From positions 35,001,662-35,065,661 of the forward strand of contig NC_092698.1 in assembly GCF_964275005.1 (NCBI RefSeq): a stretch of 64,000 bases of DNA. The letters are read 5' to 3'. This document shows positions 1 to 12,170 of the stretch, one piece after another. This DNA is from Diadema setosum (lineage: Eukaryota > Echinodermata > Echinoidea > Diadematoida > Diadematidae). The position numbers and the translations under genes are program-made. Each line of letters opens with the position of its first letter. The first letter of the stretch is position 1. Below the pieces are notes generated by a model. The model saw only the letters and a program-made list of their open reading frames with translations, was not told the DNA's origin and made no database searches.

Positions 1-221
1 GATAGCATAACTGTGTGTAAAAATAAGGCAATTATAAGGAAATTTTAGGGGAATTTGATAACCATGCCTATAATAATTTCATACAGGTACTAATACCTGC
101 CTCATATTCATGTGATATATCGTCATGTCAATAGCAAACTGACAACGTACGATGAATGTGTTATATATGGAACAACTGTCTTTCAAGTCCATAACGTTTC
201 CCATATTTTCTCGTCGAGACG

Positions 222-293
222 TATGGCCGAGTGGTTAAAGGCGACGTCTCAGAGACGTGAGGTTGCGGGTTCGAACCCCACAAGATCACAAAA
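222..293 (+). repeat. tRNA-like sequence (degenerate tRNA or SINE head)
   Basis: The stretch has a clear A box (TGGCCGAGTGG) and a perfect B box (GGTTCGAACCC), the internal polymerase III promoter of Leu/Ser-type tRNAs. The anticodon region folds only as a short ACGT/ACGT stem with a CAG-containing loop, there is no long variable arm, and the acceptor ends do not pair. It is therefore more likely a tRNA-derived SINE head or tRNA pseudogene than a working tRNA. A second A-box-like match (TGGCCGAGTGG) lies at about 833-843 without a B box. Confidence 0.5.
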
Positions 294-3200
294 CAAAATA
301 CTTAGCTATTTTACTTTTTTTCTTCAATTTTGTATTACATACTCGTCCATGTAGAAATCGCGTTCGTATATAAACGCACCTATACACACACAGACACACA
401 GACACACACCATATCCCTCTTTTTTGTGTTGGAGACCACATTGCTTCGACTGCCGCAAAATTTTGCAGGCTGACTTTGTCAAACTGATCATAGTATGTAA
501 TGACGACGACGGAGGTGTTGTACTTTGAACAATTGTCTTTCAAGACCATGTCATTGTTTTGTACTTTGATGAGAGACGTCATCACACTGAAAATTGTGAT
601 TAAAGGCAAGGTATCAAAACCAGCCGATTATAGGCTTTATGTCTACGGCGCGTATTTTTCCCAAGTTGCCAGAAATGGCATAGCGACATCAGTCGTTACA
701 AGCCCGCATTTCCGTCTAGCAATGCAATACATGTTCACGCGGCCACGATTGTTGAGTGCATGGGCATTGACTTTTTCCCCCTGTAATATCCATACATTTC
801 TTTTTGGCCTTACCATTTCCGGGGATGTCCCGTGGCCGAGTGGTTAGAGAAACGGTTTTGCATGCACGCTCAATATAACTTCAAGGTGCCTATATCACAT
901 TCTTTTCTTTGTCGATCACAGATGACCGACACCTGATGACCCCAAGCGTATCACCTAACTCGTCAGCGTGACGAGTTTCATATCTCGTTTTGATTAATTT
1001 TAATAGCAAGAATTGTAAATGGAGGTAGTGCCACATGAATATTAGATAATTACATGGAATGCTCAGGTTTTAGACCAATTTCCCTTAAAATGCCTATGTA
1101 TTAGCTGCACCCTCTTTTTCTGCATGTAATCCAATGGAAACAGGTGCGGCTTATACACCAAGAAATACAGTTAGCCAGAAAAATGCTTTACTTGACCCTT
1201 GAAATCTGAACTTCCATATTTAGAAAGCCTCATCCAAAATTACATGTTATTTCTGAATCATCACTTATAATTGGGCCCACAATAATTAATTACTGTACTT
1301 TCTAAGCTCATAGTTGATTGCAAGAACATGGAAACCAATGAATATAACATTGATCCCAAACACATCAGGCTTGCACTAGTCTGCAGTGTTCTGTTCGTTG
1401 TTTTTTTTTAATAATAATTCTTGCACGGAAATGTTCTACGGGAAAACGTTAACACAATATCCCATATGCAGTACTATACACATACAACTGTAACCCTGTT
1501 ACAACCTGTATCACCACTTCCATCAAACTTGTATCCAGTGCCACAGTTCTGGCAATTTTCAGTTTCTTTAACTTCTTTGATTTTACGTTGTAAAATCATG
1601 CTATCTGGAAGGTATTATGGGATGTGATATTCAATAGAGTTTATCTAGCAGATAAGCCCTGCAGACATACCAAAAGGAGAAAAAAAATATGAGCCAAAAT
1701 TAATTTCCATGAACACCCATAACTTGTTGCAAGACTATGTTTAGAATGCAGCCCTGGTCTGGACTGTCAAAGCTGTGAAATTCTCTCATAAAAAATATAT
1801 ATATTAGTAGACGTTTTCACATGAGCTTGATGAAAATCTGAGCTCGGGATTTTTTTTCGCACTCGCAAATTAGCGCGCCATTTCATTTCTGATTCACATC
1901 AGAGAATTATCCCTAAATTTTTTAGAGCTAATTCGATAGCTGAGCATGCACGAACAGCATCCATATAGCGCGCACCTTCAAAAAATTACCCAGGCAATCA
2001 CCATTTTGATTGATTTTATTTCATTTCTAAATTTCTAAAGAGAGATTGTAATAAACCGCATTGCTCGTTTTTGTACAAGTAATTTTGTGTGCAGGTTGCC
2101 TCGATTGATTGGGTCACACACGATAGGCATGATGGATGCATTGTGCTAATGTCTTGAGGCAAATTCACATGATCAAATAGCTTGCTATTTTGTCATCAGG
2201 TCATGAAAATTCTAAGCTCGAGATACTGAAAATAGTGCCCTGTTTCAAAACATCGGGCTGATGTGAAAATGCCTATTGGGGAGGGACAAGGTAGTTCAGG
2301 CTAATAAATGTGTGAGCCAACGTTGGAGTGCATCTGTACAATATTAACAAAAAGCACTCTGCACATTAACATTTGTATTTTCAAAGCCAACCCTAGCCAA
2401 GAATTTTGGGGGAAAAGGCACAGTACGGGTATCATTTGCCGAGTAACTGGTTAAGGGAAATATTCCTCATTTGCACAACACTGACGGGATATCAAAGTAC
2501 AATCAGCTCATGATCTAAAGTTCTAGTGACTCGTGTGGCAATTATTCTAAAACATTTCATTTATACAATCATGTGATGTTACTGTATGCATAAAACAGAG
2601 CTCTTTCTGTTTCCAGGCTCCACAGCACATCCTTTTCATATCATTTAATTCCATTCTTACCAATTCAATTAGCATCTGAATGTAACGTTCAAAGCTTTAC
2701 CTATTGAGCTCTGCTGGATTATTTAGCAGCCAGGAGAGAAATTACACTGGTAAATTTTCAATGATACTTTCATGATGTGAAATGAGTTGCCATTCAAGTG
2801 GAGAATGGTGCCAATTTGTACAGATACATATTCTATTACCCTAGCGACAATCCCTGCCAAATTTCATAGAATCTGACCATGCATTTTCAACAAGAAAATG
2901 AAAATGTGAAAACTGGCCCTAATTTGGTACCCCCCCCCCCCCTCCCAACAAAGTGCACCCTAGTCACCCATCAATCTTACTCATAGCACTATCTAACTTA
3001 GCCTATCACTTATAATGGTTTGTATTGTGTATTGCGCTCCAGGTGGGGAACAGTGCCCATTTGTACAAATGTACATGTATATTCTATAGGTGTACATGTT
3101 ACATTGTAGGCGTTGGTGTTGTAACAGCTTTCTGTTTTGGTGTGTAAACCAAAATTCCCCAATTTTCATTTTTTCTAGAGCCAAAAACTCTTCAAACTTT

Positions 3201-3595
3201 CTTGGTGTACAATAAAATATGTTTTTCTATACCTCTGCAGCAGATAAGTTCTCTCTGTTCCAGAATATTTGACAAAACTGAAAGTATAAAGTGTAATTTT
3301 GTGTATAAAACAAATGGAGAGCTGCTCAAAACCTTATGTAGATCACAGTTTCCAATTTGTCTTACTCTTTGAACTACAATGTAATTACAAGTGTACAGTA
3401 CATACACATGTACATGTAGTGCTACTCTGAATAAATGAAATTGTAATGATGTTTTAATTGAATTCATGGACACACAAAATATTTGAATGTGCTGTTCATC
3501 ACCAAGTAAAGACATCAATGGTGATGGCTTGAAGGCATAATCTTAAACGTTTCACATTGGTTTGCATTATAAATGTTCAATAAATGGATACGTAC
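294..3595. other. non-coding stretch, no gene seen
   Basis: AT-rich DNA with no convincing coding exon on either strand. It contains a poly-C run at about 2931-2942 and short simple repeats. If INO80D continues leftwards, as its first exon implies, this is part of its second intron; the expected next exon (continuing the N-terminal Cys/His domain) was not found here. Confidence 0.5.
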
Positions 3596-3833
3596 TTTCT
3601 GTTCTCTTCACCAGGAATGGGGTTGGTGCAGCGCAGCCTATTGTATTTTGCCACAAATTCGCACTGCTTGAACGGCGCTGAGCTGTCTTCCAGTACATGG
3701 CGAATGCAGAAGGCATAGCCGTTGAGGCGACGCTGCTTGCACAACTTGGCACTGTACGAACATAGCGGCTTGTTGTCAACTTCAGAGAAGTGAATATGCT
3801 TGCCTTCGTACATCACGTGAGTGCCAACATTGG
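3596..3833 (-). CDS. INO80D: INO80D first coding exon (INO80 complex subunit D, N-terminus)
   Basis: INO80D is a metazoan subunit of the nuclear INO80 chromatin-remodelling complex. The coding part runs on the minus strand from the ATG at 3813-3811 to 3596 (72 codons plus 2 nt). The peptide starts MYEGKHIHFSEVDNKPLCSY and is almost identical to my memory of vertebrate INO80D. It carries the N-terminal Cys/His putative DNA-binding domain shared with KANSL2: C18-x6-C25-x10-C36-x2-H39, then C51-x10-C62, with the last ligands expected in the next exon. The exon is bounded by an acceptor (TTGCAG, ending at 3834) and a strong donor (GTACGT from 3595 down). About 20 nt of 5' UTR (3814-3833) precede the ATG, so a non-coding exon must lie upstream. 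The remaining exons are off the left edge. Identity is strong; only the exon edges are inferred. Confidence 0.93.
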
Positions 3834-5157
3834 CTGCAAGCAAAAGAGAATGAAAATAAAAGGAAATATGAATGTCATTCACATTATGTATAGACATATT
3901 ACCATCTCGTTCTTGCCCTGCACAGAAAAACAGGTCAATGTAAATAAAATTTGAACTGCTGTTAAAGCGCTGGTAGCTTAGGGATACCACAGAAATTAGA
4001 ATAGGAAGGCTGGTCCAGCTACTTTCTTGAAGAATGTCCCCGTAATGAATTGTGTACAGCTTTCTCACTGATCTTTCTGTTAACTGGAGTTGACTGCTAC
4101 CAATGAGCATACGCTTGTATGCACATATTCACTGAATGATACCATGAAGCTACAAATAAAATGTAGCCCCATGCTGATACTATTCATGGTTTCTAATGTA
4201 CCTACAGTTTGGACAGCAAATGAATACGGCTAACCATGAATCACATGCTAACGGGTCTTTAACTCCTCTAATGTCAAAGCACAGAAACATCAAATAGTGG
4301 ACTCCTTCCCACTGCATTCACACTTGTCTCTGAGTCCAAGGAAAGATCCATCAGATCTCTGGAAATATCTGCCAGATTTGTCTCTCTCACCGCCCAATAA
4401 TAAAATGATGACTGTTCACACATGACTGGTTTAAAGGACATCACGAGCTATTACATGGATTGGAAGCCTACAATAGGCTCCAAATAAATTGCTAGTGAAA
4501 GCAGCCAAGTTTAGTCATCTTAATCATGAACATGCACACATAAATATTGATTGTACACAGCAGAAGTCTCTTAGTCCCCAATACCAACAGTTTGGTGGGA
4601 ACAGGGGTAGCTTTCTCCTCCAGAATTCACATAAAAAATTGAAAGAGAAACCCCCTTACATTGTACATGTACATGTATCTCCTACAGTGTATACTTGGAC
4701 ACAGGTGTGAACACATGAGCTACAGTATATGACATAAATTTGCAATGTATACAACCAGAAATTTTCAAATGCATGAAACTTTCATGAATTTCGTGGGGAG
4801 TAAAGATTCGCAAAAGTAAAATGCAGACAAAAGTTTTTGTCTACCCAATGCATTGAATGCCAGTACAATGCTATTGACCACGCAAGTACTGGTCAGGTTC
4901 AGACTACAAGTTAGTTGACTTGTACCACTGACTACACAGCACAGCTTTTAAACTACACGATTAGTAGTGCGCATTCAGTGTTATTGTGTGTGTTTGTGAA
5001 AATACATTTCGTACAGTGTAATTCACCTTTAACAATACTACATGTACAGTACATTGTGCACCTGCACATTGTACATTTTCTTGTAATTTTGCAAATCCAG
5101 CACGGTGACAAAGATTACGCAAAAACCATTGCATGTGACAAAAGACTAGTGGGCTTA

Positions 5158-5871
5158 GGCCAAAAAAAAAAAATTGTTGCATTGGCGTAACCCGCCCGAC
5201 CCTAAAAATTCCGCCGACCCCATGTTTTTTTATTATTTTTTTTGCTATCGATATCAAATATCTTGTTGATTGCGATCGCGATGGCACAAACCCGGAAGTG
5301 GAAACGGCTCTGGGGATATCGGATGTACGAGGGAGAGATCTAGCGCCTCGCATAAAGCCTTCCTTGATCAGTACGTCATCTGTTTCCAACACGGACATGT
5401 ACTCTAACAAGATTTATTCAGTGTATACGTAGCATTCAGACTGCGATGTATTGTGCACAGTTTTGCCATAGGTTTCTTGTGTGGAGAACTTACACGAATC
5501 TGTATATGTGGGACTGTAATAGAGATCGCCGTGTGCGATGAAAAGATCGTACATATGGGTCAATTTGCATCTATCTTATCTAAGTCAAAATAGTAAAATA
5601 TGAAGTGAAAACATTCAGGATAGGGATTTCAACATCTTTAAATTCTGTGAAGGGGTATAATTCCAGTAATATCGGCCTCATAAATGATTTGTAGAATAGA
5701 TGAACACAGCACATTCGGTGCAGCAGCTGTAACTGTTTACTGAGCTGAGCACGAGTTTTACACGTAAAATGCAGGTAGCAAAAAAAAAAAAAAAAAAAAA
5801 AAAAATCCGCCCGACCGACCCTATTTGAAAATCTCATGTTACGCCAATGCAACAAATTTTTTTTTTGGGCC
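5158..5871. mobile_element. MITE-like element with long TIRs and TTA target duplication
   Basis: The ends are inverted repeats of about 34 bp. The left end begins GGCC followed by an A run and TTGTTGCATTGGCGTAAC; the right end is GTTACGCCAATGCAACAA followed by a T run and GGGCC. TTA flanks both sides (5155-5157 and 5872-5874), the target-site type of PIF/Harbinger transposons. A CCGCCCGACC-type motif is repeated inside both ends. There is no transposase, so it is non-autonomous (714 bp). The superfamily is inferred from TSD and TIR only. Confidence 0.75.
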
Positions 5872-6280
5872 TTATAGTCAGCACAAAAAGCAGTCCATGT
5901 ACAAATTGTACCTATGTATTACGATATGACTTCTTTCAATATGCTGTTTTGCACTATTTTCCTGAGGGAAACTCAGGATTTGCCCCAGACTGACAGTGAG
6001 GCCCCTGAAAAGGTTCCCGGTGCAAAAGAATAAGCCAGTTTGTAATTAGCTCACATGCACATTGGTACGATTGACCTCCATTTTTTCTTGGTCGGATAGG
6101 CGCTTCCCTCGTTTTAAAAGTGGCATATGCATACAAAGCCTGCCTGACATTAACAATTTATAGAATTCATATTAAAACCAAGAATAAACGTGTGTAGACC
6201 AGGTGACCAGAATGGTCCATCAACTTGGGGATGCATCCACTTCTTTGTTTTGCATTGCATGCTTTAACAAACCTTTTCTG

Positions 6281-6360
6281 GTTTGCATTATAAATGTTCA
6301 ATCAATGGATATACATTTGTATGTACTTTCTGTTCTCTTCACCAGTAATAGGGCTGGTGT
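6281..6360 (-). pseudogene. duplicated fragment of the INO80D exon 1 donor junction
   Basis: About 80 bp here repeat the region around 3561-3637: the intron piece TTTGCATTATAAATGTTCAA, then the exon end TACTTTCTGTTCTCTTCACC, with scattered substitutions and a small insertion. It copies the last coding residues of INO80D exon 1 plus its donor flank, on the same strand, about 2.7 kb upstream of the real exon in gene direction. It is too short to encode anything and has no flanking acceptor. I read it as a relic partial duplication inside the gene's first intron. Confidence 0.7.
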
Positions 6361-6588
6361 AGCATGAGGTGAACGTCGAGGCAAGCACCATTTACATTGT
6401 ATACATGCATGAATAACATATGAATTTATAATCAGTGCATCACAGATGCTTTTCTCAGTGAATTACAAAACCATCAAGCCTGTTGGTACAAAATGTACAA
6501 ATGACCTTTTTCTGCTCATGCGCAAAGTGGAACTACAAACTGGCTTATCATGAAGCTCTACATGTAGCCCCAATGGATGCCTTCTATG

Positions 6589-7052
6589 ACCCCGTTTACA
6601 GTGCGAGGCTCAGCCGCGGCTCGGCTGTGGCCGAGCCCGGCCTTTTCTCAGTGTAAACGCAAACTGGGCCAAATGCGCGGCCAATTTTAGTCTGGCTTCC
6701 AAACCCTCTGCCCGTACTATTTCGCTATTCAGGATATTAACCCCCTCAACTTCGAAAACTAGTATAGTTTAAGGTGGTTTTGTCCTGCAAAGGATTTTTC
6801 CTTCGGCAAAGGCCTTTGCCCGAACGGCGACTTCGTCGCCACGGAATCCAGTTGGCAAAGGGTCTGAAAACCAGACTATACCAAATTGCGTTTGTTTACA
6901 AGCAGAGCACCAATACGACAAAATATTGAAAAGTTTTAATTAAAAGCGCGGCCGAGCCCGGCAGTGTAAACGGACAAAATTGCGGGGCAAGGCCCCGCAA
7001 TTGAGGCTGGGCTCGGCCGCGGCTCGGCCCAGCCCCGTACTGTAAACGGGGT
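6589..7052. mobile_element. MITE with ACCCCGTTTACAGT terminal inverted repeats
   Basis: The element starts ACCCCGTTTACAGT and ends ACTGTAAACGGGGT, flanked by an exact 5-bp direct repeat CTATG (6584-6588 and 7053-7057). The subterminal DNA is GC-rich (GGCTCGGCCGCGGCTCGG-type blocks at both ends, in inverted order). It is 464 bp with no coding capacity. The TIR could include one more base (G/C), which would make the duplication TAT, so the superfamily is left open. Confidence 0.75.
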
Positions 7053-7057
7053 CTATG

Positions 7058-9280
7058 TAGCACCAATCAAAATAAATGTAGAACATATGCTCAGGGTATA
7101 CTGACTAATGAATTCATGTAAATATTTCATTCATGATATTAATGCTTCACTACGATAAATCTTGGGCTTTAGTCTCATCTTTTCTACAAATCTCTTTTGA
7201 AACGACATCATATAACAATGTCCATAGATTTCACATAATAAAGTGCATTATTTCTTCCATGTTAAAATTCTATTGTACAATCTCACATGAATGTCCAATA
7301 CAGTCTCAAACAACATGTACAGCACTGTACATGTACATGTACTCAGCTAGAGCTTTTTTATACTGTCTCATGTTGCTGAAATTACCTATCTTGAACATAA
7401 AGACATATTGAAACAGAATTAAGACAACAATTTGCAAATATAGGCCTAATCAAAGGCAAAATGTCATGGTTGAAAAGCAATAAGTAGACATGGAAGATTT
7501 GTACAATTTTATTTAACTTTGATCTTACAGTTGTAAATACACTACAGTACATATACTACAGTAGTATGTAAAGTAAGTAAATAAGGACATCACACAAACT
7601 AACTGCACATCAACAAGGTAAAGAGAACCGGGTTCCACAGGTGTGTCTGACTAGTTTACAATTTTACAAAAACATTTGATAAAACTCATATTTAGTGGAA
7701 CTGAAGGTTGTGCCAACCCTGATCCACTCATATCTGCTGACCCTACAATGTAGATGCATTAACTGTCATGTTTATAAGAATGTATAAAAGGCAAGTAAAC
7801 AATATCAATAATTGTGTATATCTCATGACAACCTTGTTGAAAATGTACAGCATAATTATCATTACTAAGTGCACTGCAGAAAATGGGGAAAAAAGGTTCT
7901 ATGTAATGTAGATTTTTGTTTTGTTTTTGTTTTGATTTTTTAAACATATTTCCCGAAAATGTGGCTATTAATGCAAGATGAGCAAAGGACACGCCTCAAT
8001 ATTACACTCAACTGCAAACTTGTTTCGCAAGTGTTATTGCTTTGTAGCTTGAGAAGGGAAAACCCCATATTACTTCAGCATCATACAAAATGTATACTGT
8101 TGGTAAGCAATCGTGGGTGGAATATAAAATTTTTTACTCTTATACAGTGTATGTACATTGTATCATCCATGTACAATTTAATGGCTGCATAAGGGAAAAA
8201 AAGAAATGCAATACCATGAAAAATGAACAGTACAAGGATAAGTTTTGCATAAAATTATTACAGGTATCATATACAATGAAAAAAGCAACATACATCAATA
8301 CTGTAGCATACCTTTCTCCCTTTTACAGAGCTCCCAACCTTTCTGACTGAAAAAAATAGGAATGATTTGGCTCAAAAGTAGGAAAGAAAGCACAGTTCAA
8401 TAGGAGCGTGTAGTAAAATCATCAAGAAAAATCTAGGAAACTCCTACTGAAACAATGGTCAAATTCAGATTCTTTCCTCCAAATTCAGAATGGTTAAAAG
8501 TCTGCTTTTTCCATGAATAAAAGGATCAAGAAAAAAAAAAATACAACTGAAAAAGCTGTCTCAGTAATCATCAAAAAAAAAAAAAAAATAAGTGAAAACA
8601 AAAATACGAGCAAAATTGGCTTACAAGAGGTAAAAATTATGACTGCTTGCAAAAATGTCATGACAAATACAATTGTATGATCACATGCTGCAGCTTACAG
8701 GAAAACAGATAAAGAAAAAAAAAATAACATATCAAAACGAAAGAATGTTTGTATGAAAGAAGGCACACATTCTATAATTGCACATGTGTATTACATTGTA
8801 GCATATCTTTTTTTTATAATTCATACTAAAGGGCTTTGATCCATCTCAGTGGATATGCTTTAAAACATTATACATGTATCTTACAAATAAAATGCTGCTT
8901 TCACAAAATTTCAGTTGTATTCTAAGACTAAATAACATACACTGTTTACCAATTTTGATCAGTCATGTGACAAAAGCTACATTCATGGCTGCCAAACTCT
9001 AAAGCAAAGCAAAACAGCCCCACTCAAAAAAAAAAAAAAAAAAAAAAAAAAGATAAAGGCAACACATATTTACTGGACATTTTAGTCATTTGTTCTGTAA
9101 TGTGCCACACATTTTCTCTGAGCTTTCTTAACAAACCACCTTGATTTGATTCAAAATAATTTTTTTATTGAAGACGAATTCTCTATTCCATATGAACCCA
9201 AAATCACTCATTCTGATACCAGTGTACAGTTGGAGACAGCACAAGTGTATATTGGATGGCCAATTCTGGCATACAGATAT
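7058..9280. other. non-coding stretch, no gene seen
   Basis: AT-rich, intron-like DNA with poly-A runs (around 8530 and 8575) and TACATGTACATGTA-type tracts near 7310-7340. No exon with plausible splice sites and coding bias was recognised on either strand. Confidence 0.4.
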
Positions 9281-9872
9281 ACTGTAAAACACAAAATTTT
9301 CATGTGCATTTTGATTATGAATGTCATGAGAGCTGAGATTTGCGGAATTAAAATGTACGAGAATGGTCTTGTCTACAGTACATGTTGTACTCTACACTTT
9401 AAAGGCATAATTTACCATTTGCAGATGACACAAGAGCCCAGCTTTAGTGCTTCAAAATAGTTCTAAAATGTGAGTTAGGGATGGAAACAACCAATGTATA
9501 AAAGTTTAATCAGTATAATCAATGTTAAGTATTGATAAACATACAAAATGTGAACAATAAGTCTAATAAAGATGTTTCTAGACTAAACTGTCTACAGTTA
9601 CGGTCAGTTGAGAAAATGGTGATGCCTCCTTATGTTTTAGGCTTTATTGCAAAATTCTACATGGTAGGATGTTTTGTGATACACATGACCTGCACTATTG
9701 CATTAAATGTGATATCTTGAACATTTATAAAATTGCACTCCCAAAGGTAAATAGTACCTTTAATGCAGTCGATGCCAACTGGAGGCAATTTGCAAAAATT
9801 TCATGCCACAAAAAAGGCCATCCGCTGCGATTCGCAAAAACTTCATGCCATGAATATTTCTTGCTTTACAGT
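9281..9872. mobile_element. possible degenerate foldback element (ACTGTAAAA ends)
   Basis: The left end ACTGTAAAACACAAAATTTT with CATG nearby is matched in inverted order by CATGAATATTTCTTGCTTTACAGT at the right end. Related ends are seen at 25795-26188. The match is imperfect and no target duplication is evident. Confidence 0.4.
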
Positions 9873-11816
9873 AAAACATTCATGCAAAGCATAATTTGCA
9901 GCTTGTCTTATGACTCTTAAATATGAGAGATCAGGGCATCCTGCATGCAACTGTCATTGCATTATTCTTAGGAAACAACAGAGCCAGTAGAGTATGATGT
10001 GCTCCTACAAACTTCAGCCAGAGGTTCTAAAATGACACCACACAAGAGGACATTCGACACCTCAGATCACACAAAATTCCAGTGATTATCAAAAACATGA
10101 TGTATCATTCGAAGCCATGGAAGGGGGAATGCATTATTGCAGCAACTTCCTAAATGGCACAAAATGTACCCTCTGTTGTGCAACGCCACCAGTTCTCAAG
10201 GGATCAAGATGGCATTTCAAAGAATTTTTTCCCCCTCCCAACTTGAGTATCATCGTTCCTCAGAGGGCATCTATTGGGTTTTAAAATGGAAGCGGGAAAT
10301 TTTTTATATCGTGTCTAAACCTACATATCTGAGTAGTATATCATACAATGTATTCGCACATGAATTTGCTATGTTCATTCAAGATGTGATTTCTGTCAGT
10401 AAATTTACACTTTCACAGGTAATTACATCATGAAGTGTACAATAGATTCTTACCAATCTGCATTGATATTGTTACAAACTGTGCAAATTAAACAAAGCCA
10501 TTTCAACATCTGTAGGAGGCCACACATTGTACAATGTAGGTATACACTATTATACACTGTAATACTGTTTAGATCTCTTTATCACAAGAAGAAACTACAA
10601 TCTGCATACACCATGTCATGCACAGATTCATAATAACTGATTATTGCAATTTTACAGTACTTCGGTGGGTTTGTCTGAGTCTGCCTGTTTATACAGTATT
10701 TTTGATTCCTTGACTATATACAGCTGTAGTCTTCCTTGACTAAAGCTCCCCGATATTCGTTTTCTTTTCCTTTCCTATGGGTGAAAACACTTGATGAATA
10801 GGTCACTTTGTCAACAGGGAATGAATGTGCAACATACTTTATTTCCAACTAAAACTACCAAAGTACAATGTATGTTGTAGATAATACACTACCCATGATT
10901 TATCTTCCTGGAAAGTACATGTAACGTGCACTCAACAGACACATTGATATTCAACTTTACTTCATATGCATATCCCCACAACTAAAGCAGTGATGGGATT
11001 GTAGATCTCTAGACAATTTGATATAATTTTATACTACAAATTACTCCTGCAAGTGGCATAATAGTTTCTGAGAGTTTGGCTATGATTAATCCTGCAGAGA
11101 GTACATTGTAGACAACTCGTATCCTCTGAGTTTGATACATGTTGTTTTAGGATGTGTATTGCAATCTACAGAAAGTTCATCATGGTTTTGAATAGTGAAA
11201 ACTAGATGAATTTGACTGCAGAGCACAGTCAACCAAGATGCCTCTGCCTTCTCAAGCAATTACTACAGTATGTTTTGCCACATTTGGATGGAGTTCATTG
11301 ATCTTGACCACTAACATTAAGACTTTTAACCCATGATGTTGAACAGTGGAGATATTTCCAAGTTCTATCCATAATAACAAATAACATCATCAGTGGACTT
11401 TCCTCGATACAGTAAAGATCTGAAAACAAGATGCACAATATCTTTATAAAAGTGTTCACAAAGTGTACAATGTACTGTCCATGCTTACAGTGAAAACACA
11501 TTGAGACTTTTGTAAATTCACAAGCATATTTTATTGCTTGTTTGCTGCAAAGCAAATGAGAAATATAAACAGTGTAACAATGTAGTAAAAATCATCAAGC
11601 TTTTTTGAATGGCCTACAGGATGTCACGATAGGTAATGTAGGCTACTTGTACATGTACATACATATGTGTGAAATTTGTCCAGTTTTGTTTATAATTCTT
11701 CTACGGTTCTATTCTGCCCTTTGATGTGACTGCCTTTGTTCCAACTTAATGCGGCTCCATTGAAGCTGCTTGGACAAAGTTTCAAAGTATTGGTGAATCG
11801 ATCAATCAGTCTTGCA

Positions 11817-11913
11817 TTAACCTGTTGAAGACGGTTTGATTTTGCCACAACACGCATTTCCCATACTTAGATGCTTGCCCGAGTATACTCAGGGCTCATC
11901 TTCAATGGGTTAA
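11817..11913. mobile_element. short foldback element with TTAACC ends
   Basis: TTAACCTGTTGAAGACG at the left is mirrored by CATCTTCAATGGGTTAA at the right, giving an imperfect 97-bp hairpin. No coding capacity. Confidence 0.5.
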
Positions 11914-12141
11914 GTTGTAACAGTACCTGACACAGTGATTTAAGGGAACATGGTACAATGACTTCCACTTTAAAGTGAGGCATTTGCTAAATATTATCAG
12001 TTTGGTAAATTTTACTTTAATAGATGATATGATTAAGCAGGTAACCCAATGGGTATATGTCTGTACATATATCATAACCGATTTTGGTAGTCTAAGGAAA
12101 GCAGACAACATGTGTACATGTGCAGTTGTACTGTATGCTAC

Positions 12142-12170
12142 CAAGGAGGTACTAGGCTAGTACCTCCTTG
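12142..12170. repeat. perfect 29-nt palindrome
   Basis: Arms CAAGGAGGTACTAG and CTAGTACCTCCTTG are exact inverted copies around a single central G. A further TACCTCC lies just downstream (12175-12181). It is isolated in non-coding DNA. Confidence 0.85.

Noticed and set aside
222-293. Functional tRNA-Leu gene
   Set aside because: The A and B boxes are good, but the acceptor stem does not pair, the anticodon stem is weak and the long variable arm of Leu/Ser tRNAs is missing.
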